Assembly (NCBI GenBank): GCA_027422505.1
Contig: JAPQWV010000642.1
Coordinates: 33,501-97,500, forward strand
DNA: 64,000 nucleotides
Reading direction: 5' to 3'
Source: Craterostigma plantagineum
Lineage: Eukaryota > Streptophyta > Magnoliopsida > Lamiales > Linderniaceae
Below, piece by piece: positions 24,155-34,295 of this stretch. The position numbers and the translations under genes were made by a program. How positions within the stretch are numbered: position 1 is the stretch's first letter; every line of letters starts with the position of its first letter. Below the pieces are notes generated by a model. That model was not told the DNA's origin, did no database searches, and saw nothing but the letters and a program-made list of their open reading frames with translations.

Positions 24155-26191
24155 TCATGCTGCTGCGGGGGTAAATGCTAAATGATTCATGTCAGTACTT
24201 TTCACGCCGATTATCAAATCTGTACACATGTTGCTGCTGCTATTGTAAGTTCCTATTTTTGGCTCGAATAATGAACCGATTAACTTCTCCAATGTTCCGG
24301 CACTGTATTTTACATGCTTCCCCATATCAGCCTCATGCACAAATCTTTCCAAGTAGCTTCTGTAAGGTTTGACGATAGCCTCAATTATTTGCTGGTGTAT
24401 TTTCCATCTCAGGGCTTTATCAGGGATTATCCATTTCGATTGCTTCCTGTACATGTCATCGAAGGAGTCACAGAAATTTGCGATCCGTTTCTTTACTAAA
24501 TCGCCATCGATGGCTCTGCCATTGGGGAACAAGGTTAGTCCATCTTCACCTAGAAGTACTAAAAGTTTTTCCCAGCTGTCTCTTAAATACATTCTTGCAT
24601 ATTGGTTGATAGATTTTTCGTATGCCCCCAACCAGGAATTCCCTATTAATTCTCCTAGCTTGGTCCCAGTTATGCTGTTGGTTATGTACCAGTAACTGTT
24701 CATCATAAAAATGCTAGATAAGGCTGTGTCGGCGTACCTTGTGAACCACGTCTCTAAGTTGATCTCAAGTGCCTTCATTATGTTGAGAACCTCGTTATGG
24801 AGTAGGCCGTCTTCAAATTTTACCTGATTCCATGCTTGATATATCTCCAGCATTCGTGTAAGAATCAAGCTGTTGTCATCTTCAAGAAGATTGTTGCAAT
24901 ATTCTGTTATGAAAGAAACTACCAATGGAACGCTGCCATCAACTGGCGGACTGTACTCTCTTTGCAACTCTACTTGCAGTAAAAGCTCCCAAAAGATTTC
25001 ACACGCACCGCCGACAACGTTCCTGACAAGATTCCTTGTCTGGTTTCGAATCTCAGTACAGAGTTCCCCTCCGAACAGATCATTGAAGTCTATCCGAAGC
25101 TTGTCGAGTGTTAGAAATATTTGGAGCAGCTTCAAGAGCTTGATTGCTTCCTTCTTGCATTTGGCAATTTTATTGCCAAAATCCAACATCATTCTAAATC
25201 CGCAGTTATCTGCTATCTTTGCAAAGCAATTCGTCGATATATCTGATCCAACTTTCTTCTGGTATACCTCAGTGCAGAGCCTGTACTCAGTTTGAAGCAC
25301 GTCCCTTACTGCAAACATCATGTGCTTATTCCATTGATCGATATACGCCTCTACCATCTGAACGCTGGTAGTCTCAGACATGTGAATCTCCAGGTACGAT
25401 ACATCTAGTCCCTGTAATGAAGCTCGGGCAGTTGAAACCCGAACTTCTACGTAACTAGAAATGCATCTCTCTAGGCTGCCATGGGCAGCCAAAACTTCAG
25501 CGATTGCTTGCAGTTCTAGGACAACAGACTCTGTTAAAGTCGAAGAGGACCTAAATGCTGTCTCATCCTCATAGTAAAGATACAAAGGATTCCATGAGAG
25601 TGGATAACTGTTTTCCATTAACAGACGTCGGAATCGTCTCTCTAGGTTGTCTAGCGCAGCGCATAGAACACCTCCCTCTTGGCAAGAGAGTTCTCCCCTT
25701 CCATGCAGTTGCTTCAGTATTTTCACCACTTTATTAACTTTACTACGGTACCATTCATCTTCATCAGCTTCTGCATTGTCTTTCAGGAACTGCACTGCGT
25801 CCTCGAGCCAGAGAAGTGCCAGGTTGCTGTAGTTGGAAAGAAGATCGTGGGCCTCCTTTAGGCGTTTGATGTTGTCTATATAACTATTCAAATCAGTATC
25901 ACGAAGATCACCACTCAAGGAATCTTCTAGCACGTGGACAAGTTCGAGGACCTTCAGAACAGCAGATGCAGGCCCTATGGCTCGATCTATATGGCGTTTG
26001 ATCTTATACATCGTGCATTTTGAAGCCATGTCTCCAATAGCACCTTCAAGAAACACCACGGTATGCCTTTTTTCGTCTAGTTTTGAGGTGATTTTATTGA
26101 CTGCGGTGACTATATTTCTCGATTTCTCAATGCTGGTTCTGAGAATTTCTTTGGCAGCAAGAAGATTTTTAATTTGGTGAGATAATTCCAT
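24155..26191 (-). CDS. Exocyst subunit EXO70 family protein
   Basis: Intronless, 678 residues from Met at 26191. An upstream in-frame Met at 26284 would add 31 basic residues, but MELSHQIKNLLAAKEILRTS matches the usual EXO70 N-terminus. EXO70 proteins bind PI(4,5)P2 and tether secretory vesicles to the plasma membrane within the exocyst. Visible: N-terminal coiled-coil helices (HIDRAIGPASAVLKVLELVHVLE) and the C-terminal EXO70 domain with FMMNSYWYI, TGTKLGELIG and YLRDSWEKLL. Expanded plant EXO70 clades are mostly single-exon, as here; I cannot assign the clade. The sequence is more divergent than housekeeping EXO70A1, which suggests a specialised, perhaps immune or secretory, paralogue. It lies directly downstream of an NLR on the same strand. 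Confidence 0.92.
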   Translation of the reverse strand: MELSHQIKNLLAAKEILRTSIEKSRNIVTAVNKITSKLDEKRHTVVFLEGAIGDMASKCTMYKIKRHIDRAIGPASAVLKVLELVHVLEDSLSGDLRDTDLNSYIDNIKRLKEAHDLLSNYSNLALLWLEDAVQFLKDNAEADEDEWYRSKVNKVVKILKQLHGRGELSCQEGGVLCAALDNLERRFRRLLMENSYPLSWNPLYLYYEDETAFRSSSTLTESVVLELQAIAEVLAAHGSLERCISSYVEVRVSTARASLQGLDVSYLEIHMSETTSVQMVEAYIDQWNKHMMFAVRDVLQTEYRLCTEVYQKKVGSDISTNCFAKIADNCGFRMMLDFGNKIAKCKKEAIKLLKLLQIFLTLDKLRIDFNDLFGGELCTEIRNQTRNLVRNVVGGACEIFWELLLQVELQREYSPPVDGSVPLVVSFITEYCNNLLEDDNSLILTRMLEIYQAWNQVKFEDGLLHNEVLNIMKALEINLETWFTRYADTALSSIFMMNSYWYITNSITGTKLGELIGNSWLGAYEKSINQYARMYLRDSWEKLLVLLGEDGLTLFPNGRAIDGDLVKKRIANFCDSFDDMYRKQSKWIIPDKALRWKIHQQIIEAIVKPYRSYLERFVHEADMGKHVKYSAGTLEKLIGSLFEPKIGTYNSSSNMCTDLIIGVKSTDMNHLAFTPAAA

Positions 26192-26591
26192 TTTTTTCTG
26201 TTTTGGGAATCTTTCACTGATACAGTATGTGGAAGACAGTTTTATACGCTTGGTTTCTTGAGTAAAGGAACTTAAACGAGTCAATGGTGTTTTTAAAGGG
26301 TTTGTCTGTCCTATTCTTACAATCTACTCAGTAGATGTACCAAACTCCGAAGATTGCCTTGGATAAAAGTAAACTTTTACGAGATTCTAACCAGTCTTTA
26401 CTCAGCAATTAATGTCAGGGACGCAAGGACAAAGATCCTCAACTGCCCAACAACCCCCAAGATTCTTCCTACATGATAACAAAGTCTTGGTTCAGTGGTT
26501 TGATATTTTTTTATTATTATTTATTTTATTTATGTTTTTGTGTCCAGTGCAGTGAAAAACAAGTGGGAGAACTTACGACGACCCATACCGT
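26192..26591 (-). other. Short spacer between NLR and EXO70
   Basis: Only 400 bp separate the NLR stop (26592) from the likely EXO70 start. It must contain the NLR 3' end and the EXO70 promoter and leader. Nothing else is recognised. Confidence 0.5.
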
Positions 26592-29309
26592 TCAGTTACG
26601 AACTCCTACGAAGTGGAAGCGAAAACTATTACTCGCAAATCCCCGAGCTTCCATTTTCTTTTTGAACTTCTCCATCTCCGTCTTGTTCCAAAACACAGCT
26701 CGAACTCGGAGATCATCGTACCCAGCGCTCTCTTGCTCTTGCAGTATGTCCTTAGCAGAAACAATAGCAGACTCACGACAGTTGTCCAAATCCACACGTC
26801 GAAGCGTAGGTATCTCTCCAATGCCCGAAGGGATCTCTTTCAGCCAAAACATCTGCTCAAGAACGAGGCTTTCTAACACGGGAAAATGAGCGTTCGTAGC
26901 ATTCCACTCCACCAAGCCGCAATAGCATATCCTCAAGAATTTGAGGCGAGAAAAATCGCTCTCGACTGGGTCCCACTTGAATCCTACGACAGAGTGTTTC
27001 TCCAATTTGAGAACCTCAAGGAAGGGCAATCTACCGATCACATGCACATCTTCCCAACGAAGTCTGCTACCTTGTAAGGTCAGCTTCTTGAGAGAACTCG
27101 GCAGATTGAATCTGTGCAGTAAATCCCCCAACCCATTGAAGAAGCAGCTCAACGATTCGAGTTCAGTTAAACGGCGAAGATCATCAAGACCGTAGTCTGA
27201 TAGCTTTTCGTACGTAATCTTAAGCCTCTTGACCCTGGGAATAAGTATTACAGGGCCTTCCGTCCACTTGAAATCCAATATGTTCGAAAGGGTCAATAAA
27301 CTAGGCAGAGCAGAGGGAAGCGGAGGATAAGGAAGAGTGGCACTATCGAGCTCAACATGCCTAAGTTGTGACATCTTCCAAATCTCAGGTGGAAGATTTA
27401 TGGGTTCATTGCTGCCTCTAAGGATTATGGTCTGCAAGTTCCAATGCAATGAGATCGAAGGAGAAAGCTCCGTATTCGGTCCATAATCAGGTAAAATATC
27501 GACATATCGTAGGTTAACGAGCTCATCAATGGCAAGTAAAGGATATCTGTTGACTGCTCTGAGGACTCTTAACAACTTAAAAGGCAAAGGCAAAGGCAAG
27601 TTATCACGCCCTCTGAGACTGGATATTATCGAACGCGTAAGAGATGAAGGCACAGAGATCTGAGCGTCGAGCTTTATACTTCCCATGCCTTGGTGAAAGA
27701 CGACGCACCGCTCACTGTTTGTAACATCCTTTCGAGAATTACGACGTTTGAGCATCCTCGTGATGGAGAATGGCTTCCTTTTCTCCCGAGGCAGCCACGT
27801 ATCGTGAAGAAACTTCTCCTCACGAGCTATTATTAAGCACAAGTCTCTCACTAGGTCGTGAATCTTACAAGTTTTGATCTTTCCATCGGATCCCAAACCA
27901 TGGACAAGTACGAGGTTTCTGTCGACTAGATCTTTCAAGCAGCCTACTCCAATGTCTTCGAAGGTTCTCTCACTATTAGGCTTCAGAAATCCCTCTGCAA
28001 CCCATAGCTTGATCAGACGTGGGACGTGGATTTCGTAATCTTCGGGGAAGCATCCCATGTAAAGGAAGCAAGGCTTTAGGTGAACGGGCAAGTGATTATA
28101 GCTTAGCGATAGAATGTTCGAACAGTGCTCGCTTTCCCCCGAGCTAAGAATGGAGTTTGCAGCTTCCGAAACATAGGACCAATATTCTCTAGTCCAGTTG
28201 GATTTCGCAAGAATACCACCGATCACTACGATCGACAATGGAAGCCCTTTACATCTCTTAACGACCTTCCTCCCGATTTCCTCTAATTCGCCGGGACAAT
28301 CTCCACGTACGAATACGACTCTGCAGAAAAGATCCCAACTCTTATCCTCGTCTAGAAAGCCCATCTCAAGGGAAGGACCCCCAAGGCGAGCAGCCAAGTT
28401 CGAGAGCCTAGTGGTCACCAAGACTCGACTCTTATTGCTATTGTCAGGAAAGTAGAACCTTATTCTGTCCCAAGCTTCTAAGCCCCACAAATCATCCATT
28501 ACAACCAAGTAAGTCCTGCCCGAAAGGGTTTTGTACAACTCCTGCCCTAATTCATCATTGGTCTTTCGATCCATCTCATGAGCAGAAAGGGCAGAATCCC
28601 CGCCCCCGACGTACTGCTTTTTGAGACCAGAGAGAAGCTCTAAAAGCACACGTCGAACACTGTATTCTTGAGATACAGTAACCCAAGCGCGAATGGTAAA
28701 AGTCTGCACAATCAAAGAGTTTTCGTAGACAGAGCGAGCGAGCGTAGTCTTGCCTATCCCGCCCATACCTACGAGGGCGACGACACGACGAGGAAGATGG
28801 TTCGAAGCGAGCCACTCCATCACTCGAATCATATATTCGTCGAATCCCACCATGAAATGCTTCTGACGAGCCATCAACGTTGTCGATGAACTAGCAGTTT
28901 CGGGCAACCTTTGAACTTGATGTATTTGTCCCCTCGTCGATCGGAGAAGCTTCAGTGCCATTTTCATAGCAGAATCCAAGCCTTTGACAGCTATTCGAAG
29001 CTCGTGGGATAAGTTGCGACTTCTTCTCTTCTTAGTGCCGTGGGTTCTCTCAAGAATTTCGCCGACCACATTGGATTCCATCACATCTTCTGCCTTGTTA
29101 GCTGCCTCTGCAATACGCCTCTCCACAGCTTTTGCATCTTCGCTGATAGATTGGGTGTAAGGATAATTTTCCAGATACTCTTGCAAGAATCTTACCTTTT
29201 CAAGGAGGGATTGGATTTGCTCTCCGTCGATTGAAATCAAATGACGCCCATAGCTCTGAACTCGGTCAACCGTGTTCATCAGAGAAGCTAGCGCTGCGTA
29301 AGCTGCCAT
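26592..29309 (-). CDS. CC-NB-ARC-LRR immune receptor (R1-type CNL)
   Basis: Intronless, 905 residues. These intracellular receptors detect pathogen effectors and trigger cell death. An Rx-type coiled coil (about 1-130, with AEDVMES in the EDVID position) precedes the NB-ARC. P-loop GMGGIGKTT is at 181-189, kinase-2 YLVVMDDLW at 267-275, RNBS-B SRVLVTTR at 294-301, GLPL at 355-358 and RNBS-D CFLYMGCFPED at 414-424. The MHD position reads IHD (483-485). About 400 residues of irregular LRRs follow (PSSLKKLTLQG, LPFLEVLKLE and so on) to the end. All ATP-binding motifs are intact, so it looks functional. The layout fits the late-blight R1-like group expanded in asterids. The IHD variant of the regulatory MHD motif is common in this group. 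Confidence 0.95.
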   Translation of the reverse strand: MAAYAALASLMNTVDRVQSYGRHLISIDGEQIQSLLEKVRFLQEYLENYPYTQSISEDAKAVERRIAEAANKAEDVMESNVVGEILERTHGTKKRRSRNLSHELRIAVKGLDSAMKMALKLLRSTRGQIHQVQRLPETASSSTTLMARQKHFMVGFDEYMIRVMEWLASNHLPRRVVALVGMGGIGKTTLARSVYENSLIVQTFTIRAWVTVSQEYSVRRVLLELLSGLKKQYVGGGDSALSAHEMDRKTNDELGQELYKTLSGRTYLVVMDDLWGLEAWDRIRFYFPDNSNKSRVLVTTRLSNLAARLGGPSLEMGFLDEDKSWDLFCRVVFVRGDCPGELEEIGRKVVKRCKGLPLSIVVIGGILAKSNWTREYWSYVSEAANSILSSGESEHCSNILSLSYNHLPVHLKPCFLYMGCFPEDYEIHVPRLIKLWVAEGFLKPNSERTFEDIGVGCLKDLVDRNLVLVHGLGSDGKIKTCKIHDLVRDLCLIIAREEKFLHDTWLPREKRKPFSITRMLKRRNSRKDVTNSERCVVFHQGMGSIKLDAQISVPSSLTRSIISSLRGRDNLPLPLPFKLLRVLRAVNRYPLLAIDELVNLRYVDILPDYGPNTELSPSISLHWNLQTIILRGSNEPINLPPEIWKMSQLRHVELDSATLPYPPLPSALPSLLTLSNILDFKWTEGPVILIPRVKRLKITYEKLSDYGLDDLRRLTELESLSCFFNGLGDLLHRFNLPSSLKKLTLQGSRLRWEDVHVIGRLPFLEVLKLEKHSVVGFKWDPVESDFSRLKFLRICYCGLVEWNATNAHFPVLESLVLEQMFWLKEIPSGIGEIPTLRRVDLDNCRESAIVSAKDILQEQESAGYDDLRVRAVFWNKTEMEKFKKKMEARGFASNSFRFHFVGVRN

Positions 29310-29714
29310 TATTGGGTCTCTAATCTTGCTTGAAATTTTTACGAAATAGCAAAGAGACAGCTTTAGCTTGGCGAAGGTTGATCAGTGATTGATTATCAAG
29401 TAAGAGTTGGTAGTCGGCAGAATGCAGATATTATTGACCAAGAGAACAAACTCAAATCTTGGATCACAAAAGTGAAAGCCAGTTAATATCCTTTGTTTAA
29501 GTTGCATTTGGTAGTTTTCGAACATACTGTTGACTTTTTTTTTTTTTTCTTTTTACTCACGTATATTGCAACTGACAAACAACACACACAGCAATCTAAT
29601 GATCAGATCTGCAGCTCAAAAAATGGGACAAAATTCAGAAATCGAAGGGCAAAAGGAAGAATCTTTCTAACCAAAAAGGCCTAACATACAAGAATCTCTA
29701 GTCACGGAAGCTTT

Positions 29715-31923
29715 TCACGCGGTCTTCGGCTTAATGCGCTTCACTCTAGAGTAAAGGAAAACACCAGCAAGTGCAATCCCAGTACCTGAAAAACATCAGG
29801 CAAAGTCATGATATTGATAGATATAGGTCGATAGAGAATGACGATAGATTGCAGTTTTAGAAAAGAAAGCAATTCAACTGATTTTATTACCTAGTGCGTT
29901 AATAGATGAAACGGGCGTGCAAAAGAAGATAACAGAGGTAACGATGACCACCACTCGCTTAACACAGTTGCCCACTGAATGGGTAACGGGCGAAACACGC
30001 TGTAATATCATGTACGAGACCTGCACATGCAGCTCACCTGCTGTAATAACATATACAAAAAGGAGTGTTTTTTCTTCTTTTTCGGAATCTCACCTGCTGA
30101 TAAGCGTGGAAGCATAGGGCTGCGAGGAGGGATCGAGTGTATAGTTGCTGAACGTTAATGCCCTGGTGTGTAAGAGGGGAGAAGAGTGACAAGGGAGAAG
30201 AAAGTAAAATCACAAGTAATTACGTTGAATCACAGCAGCAAATGATCGATGAAAATGGCTCATATGATTCTAATGTGAACTTACAGAAGCTTCAATGTAT
30301 ACGCCTTCCATGAAAAAGGTGACGGGCGCCATCAAGAACAGGGACATAATCGTAATTATTGAGAAGAGAGTTATGTTGTCCAATGACTCCTGCATAGAGA
30401 CAAACAACATAGCTGAAGTAGTGATTCTTGCAACTCAAAACATCAATGTGAAAGAATGCAAGAAAAGGTGGTGCAAATTACCTCCTTCTTAACCATAATT
30501 TTTTTGCTAAGGACATTGCGAGATTGATTCGTCAGATTTGAGGCCATGGCGCTCCAGAAACCAGCCCTTGAAAAATAAAGACAACAGAGTAAAAGATGCT
30601 GTAAGAAAACCTCTACTACAGCTTATGAAACGAGGACAGCCTAGTATTGTGATTCTTTACCAATTGAAAGAAGTCTCGGTCATCAACGCCAGAGCTACTC
30701 CACCAACAATAGGAAGAAGCGACGAAGCTACCCAAATTGTAGGAAACTGACCAGTGAAAAGTTCATAAAATTCACGAGCATCAAACAAGAACTGAACTCA
30801 CAATTAAATGCTGAAATTAGATACTGAGAAGAGGAAATAACGTATACCTCTCCGAGAAACAAAGCTGACATAGAACTGAGAAGAACGGCTCCATAGCTTT
30901 GATTGTGTGAGTGAATGAAACAGCAACTTTCCCGAGATGCATATTGGTGAAGAGGTTGCCCAAGGTGTGAACTATTGCCAACGGGAGAATGCCGACAAGC
31001 TGTGTGTAATAAGACGATGATGTATGAGGATTCAGATTCGAGATTACGAAGCAAAATAGAAGGAAATTATGGATATAGGAGTCATTCGAGGGCATAAAAG
31101 TACCTGTGCGATGCTAATTTTCGGTCGTTTGTAGAGATTTAAACCCCACATCAGTGTCACAATAACGGTTCCAACGGCAAACTGAACAAGCGTGACAGTC
31201 ATTGGGTAGTGAAAAGCCTTCAGAACCTGGACAAACAATGTAATTACATATCAGCATTGGAGAAATAGAGCCAAACTCGCTTAGGTTAGGACGAGAGTTG
31301 CAAGGATTCAGAGCACAAATTCAATTGTACAAAATAAACATATCAGCATTAATCTTGAAAGATTAATTGCAGCGAATGACTGACTTTTCATTGATTTTGC
31401 TCCTGATCAGACCAACAAAACTCAGGACAACTGAAGATAAGTTTCATATATTCCATTACATACATCAATTCAATATATACAACATTCGAACCCCACAAAT
31501 GAGCCATCTTTCAATATCCAACACGGCATTGAAAAAAACAAAAGAGGGAAAAAAAGAACCCATACAAAAAATCACCTGCTTGTTGTATATGTTGAAGTAT
31601 ATGTTGAACAGGTACCACAGCCCAAACAAGGTGCCGAGGACCAGCGTGTCGGCGAAGCTCTTCCCTTGCGGGCTGCTCTCCGCCGCCGATGCATGTAAGG
31701 ACGTCTCCGCCGCGTCATTCTGCTCTGCTTTCGGAAGCGAAATCCAACGGCTCCGATTCAGCGAGCAGCCGGCGGCCGATCTCGACGATGTTAAACCGGC
31801 GGAAGAAGCTGCGGCGGCTGCGCGGCGCGGCTGAAGAGGAGGAGCAAACCTCGCAACCGGCGGCGCGAGCTTGCGAGGAGTGACTGAGAGAGAGGGAGAA
31901 AACGTAATGACGGAGCTCTGCAT
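29715..31923 (-). CDS. PPT: Phosphoenolpyruvate/phosphate translocator, plastid (PPT), one-base frameshift
   Basis: Inner-envelope antiporter exchanging PEP for phosphate, feeding the plastid shikimate pathway. Nine exons: 31576-31923, 31104-31226, 30848-30999, 30661-30746, 30482-30566, 30285-30389, 30094-30162, 29891-30020 and 29715-29785. The start MQSSVITF is the conserved PPT N-terminus, followed by a transit peptide of about 85 residues. Family signatures: [58 protein letters not shown] and the C-terminal KPKTA. In exon 3, after FFSVL (about 30869-30873), the frame shifts by a missing base: CQLCFSER is read where LSALFLGE is expected. Adding one base makes exon 3 153 bp and restores all later phases (389 residues). 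The loop before GINVQQ is a few residues shorter than usual. Confidence 0.92.
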
Positions 31924-32632
31924 TTTATTTTTCTTTATGGTTTTCGGAGAGGTCGAGAGAAAGCGTAGCGCTCGTTGTGCTTTTGCTTTTATTAGAGTGA
32001 GTGAGTTGGCGAGAAGAAGGGACACCTCCTCGTACTTTCCGTCAACAACCTTTTGAGGGTAGTTTGGGCAAAGTGAGGCCTAATTAATAGGTGTTGTAAT
32101 AATACATAAAAAAAATATTTTAATTCATTTCATCTTCCAAAAATAATCCATCACCCATTTTTCTATATAATTTGTTCATCTATTTATATTCGTTGGAAGC
32201 ATACTCCGGACAACGTCTAAGTATCGTCGGCCTTTGGATAATCAAATAGTTGAACCAAATATGAACCACATTGTCAAATATGACTTGCGTGTTACTATAT
32301 ATAAATTTTCCACAAAAAAACTACCAATAGTCAAAATGTTTAAGTAGAGAATCGAGCCCTCGTTTCCATCCCAAGATATCTAAGAGTTCGATTACGTGCA
32401 CTTTTGGACCCATACAAAGATTTATAGAATAAATAAAAACATAGTATATTATTACTACTCAAAACATTGAAAACAGATCCCAAATCAACACAGCATGGCG
32501 CACTAGAAAAAAGTGCGTTAACACATTCTCAAGCAAAGTATCACACTACTAACTACGTCATACAACACTCCTTTTTTCATCCCCTTCCGATGTGATAATC
32601 GAAAAACCTAAAAAAAAAAAGCTTCACAAGGC
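31924..32632. promoter_or_regulatory. Divergent promoter region between PPT and the WAK-like gene
   Basis: About 700 bp between two start codons on opposite strands. The PPT side (31930-32040) is a purine-rich leader. The middle (32090-32520) is AT-rich with no coding potential. No specific operator was identified. Confidence 0.4.
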
Positions 32633-34082
32633 ATGGCTGCTTCTCTCTTCTTACAACACACGGCCTCAATTCTCCTTTCCTCGTACTTCCTATTCCCGAC
32701 GACGATGGCCCGCGGCCCCACCAACGCCTGCCGTTCCTTCTGTGGAAACGTAACGGTAAATTACCCTTTCGCCCTCCGCGCGGGCTGCGGGCACCACGCT
32801 TTCCGAGAACTCCTATACTGCATAAACGACGTCCTAATGCTCCACATAGCCTCGGGCTCCTACCGAGTCCTCGAAATCGACTACGCCTACGAAGCCCTCG
32901 TCCTCCACGACCCGCACATGTCCACCTGCCGAGACCTCGTCCTCGGGTCCCGAGGCAACGGCTTCGTCCTCGAGCCATGGCGGGCCCCGTACATGAGCCC
33001 GTCCCGAGACAACGTCTTCATGCTCCTCGCCTGCTCGGCCCGTTCGCCGCTGTTCCAGTACTTCCCCAATAGAAAGACGATCCCGTGCAGGAACGTGACC
33101 GGGCTGGGCTGCGAGGAGTACTACGAATGCCCGGCGTGGGACCCCCTCGGGCCCGTCGGGCACGGGTCCGGCCCGCCGAGGTGCTGCGCGGTGAACTTCG
33201 AGGCGGTTAGGGGGGTCAACTTGTCGGAGCTCGAGTGCCAGGGGTACAGCAGCGCGTACAGCTTGGCTCCGGTGAGGGCCGCGGGCGGGCCCGAGGATTG
33301 GACTTATGGGATTGAAGTGAGGTACTCTTTGGAAGGGAGCGAAGGGTTTTGTAGGGGGTGCGAGGCGACGGGCGGGGCGTGCGGGTATGATGTTGTGGAG
33401 AATAGCAGCGTTTGCATCTGTGGGGAGCGGAATTCGACGACTAACTGCGATTCGTGTGAGTTAATTTCAACGTAGTTTTCTGTTGAGATATTAAATTGGG
33501 CTTTATATCACATCGGATAATTCAAGCTCTTCAAGCCACTATATATAATATAAGAGGCTTTCTCCTCTTATCACCAATTGGTTTTAGGAGATCCATCGAT
33601 TTCTAATATGATATCAGAGCATTCTTCCGCTCGATGTCACCTGATTCATATGTCCCCATGTTAGGCCACTCATGCCACGTTTGAGGGGGCGTGTTGAGAT
33701 TCTAAATTGGACTTTGTTCCACATCGGATAATTCAAGTTCTTCAAGCCACTATATATATAAGAGTCTTTCTCCTCTTATCACTAATTGATTTTAGGAAGC
33801 GCCCCTCGATTTCTTATATTTTCCGACGCGAAAAAAATCGTATTTTTTGTTTTTTTTTTTTTTTTATCACTGATGATTATGTAACAAGTGATTTTTTACT
33901 ACAGCAGTTTTCTCAAGGGGAGTTGAGACAAGAAGGGTAGCTACAGCAGGTATCAATGTCTTCAGACTTGACCAATTGTTAACCAATCACTGTACTTCAA
34001 ATTTGGTGCAGTTTGAGGCTTACTTTAAGAACTTCTTTGCGTAGGATTATTGGCTGGTGCAGTACTTTCTTGGATGATATAA
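32633..34082 (+). CDS. WAK-like galacturonan-binding domain protein, kinase-less
   Basis: Three exons: 32633-33455, 33905-33949 and 34045-34082, giving 301 residues. A signal peptide (about 1-26) leads into a cysteine-rich GUB_WAK_bind domain opening with CRSFCGNVTVNYPFAL, the pectin-binding module of wall-associated kinases. A second Cys cluster (EGFCRGCEATGGACGY, CICG) follows. The spliced tail reads VATAG then LLAGAVLSWMI, a short hydrophobic end suggesting a GPI anchor or membrane tail. There is no kinase domain, as in a known plant group of short WAK-like proteins. Exon 1 is very GC-rich against an AT-rich setting. Exon 2 could begin at 33905 or 33908, both in frame. Intron 1 carries a complete TRIM retroelement. 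Exon 1 is certain; exons 2-3 are inferred from phase and the hydrophobic tail. Confidence 0.82.
33481..33818 (+). mobile_element. TRIM (terminal-repeat retrotransposon in miniature)
   Basis: A complete non-coding 338-bp LTR element. The 5' LTR is 33481-33608 and the 3' LTR 33692-33818; both start TGTTGAGAT and share about 85% of bases by eye. The 83-bp internal region begins with a primer-binding site TGATATCAGAGC (33609-33620), matching the initiator-Met tRNA type TGGTATCAGAGC with one change. It ends in a polypurine tract GAGGGGGCG before the 3' LTR. The 5-bp target duplication TTTTC flanks both ends (33476-33480 and 33819-33823). It sits in intron 1 of the WAK-like gene, in the sense orientation. 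Confidence 0.9.
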
Positions 34083-34295
34083 TACGAGGGGAGAAGAGAG
34101 ACAAAGATGTTATATGCACATGTATGGTGATTCTTGATTTCTGAAGAAGAAAAATGTCATAAAATGACCTTCTTTGTCTGTCATATGGGGTTTGAACAAA
34201 TGGTATTGTGACTTGTTTATTTGAAAGACAGATTAGCGATTTAACGCGATTTTAAGGAACTAATTTGAGTACCTAAAACCGTAAGCATTGCATCT

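Noticed and set aside
32577..33163. Arg/Gly-rich minus-strand frames opposite the WAK-like exon
   Set aside because: Low-complexity antisense of a very GC-rich exon; no splice or domain support.
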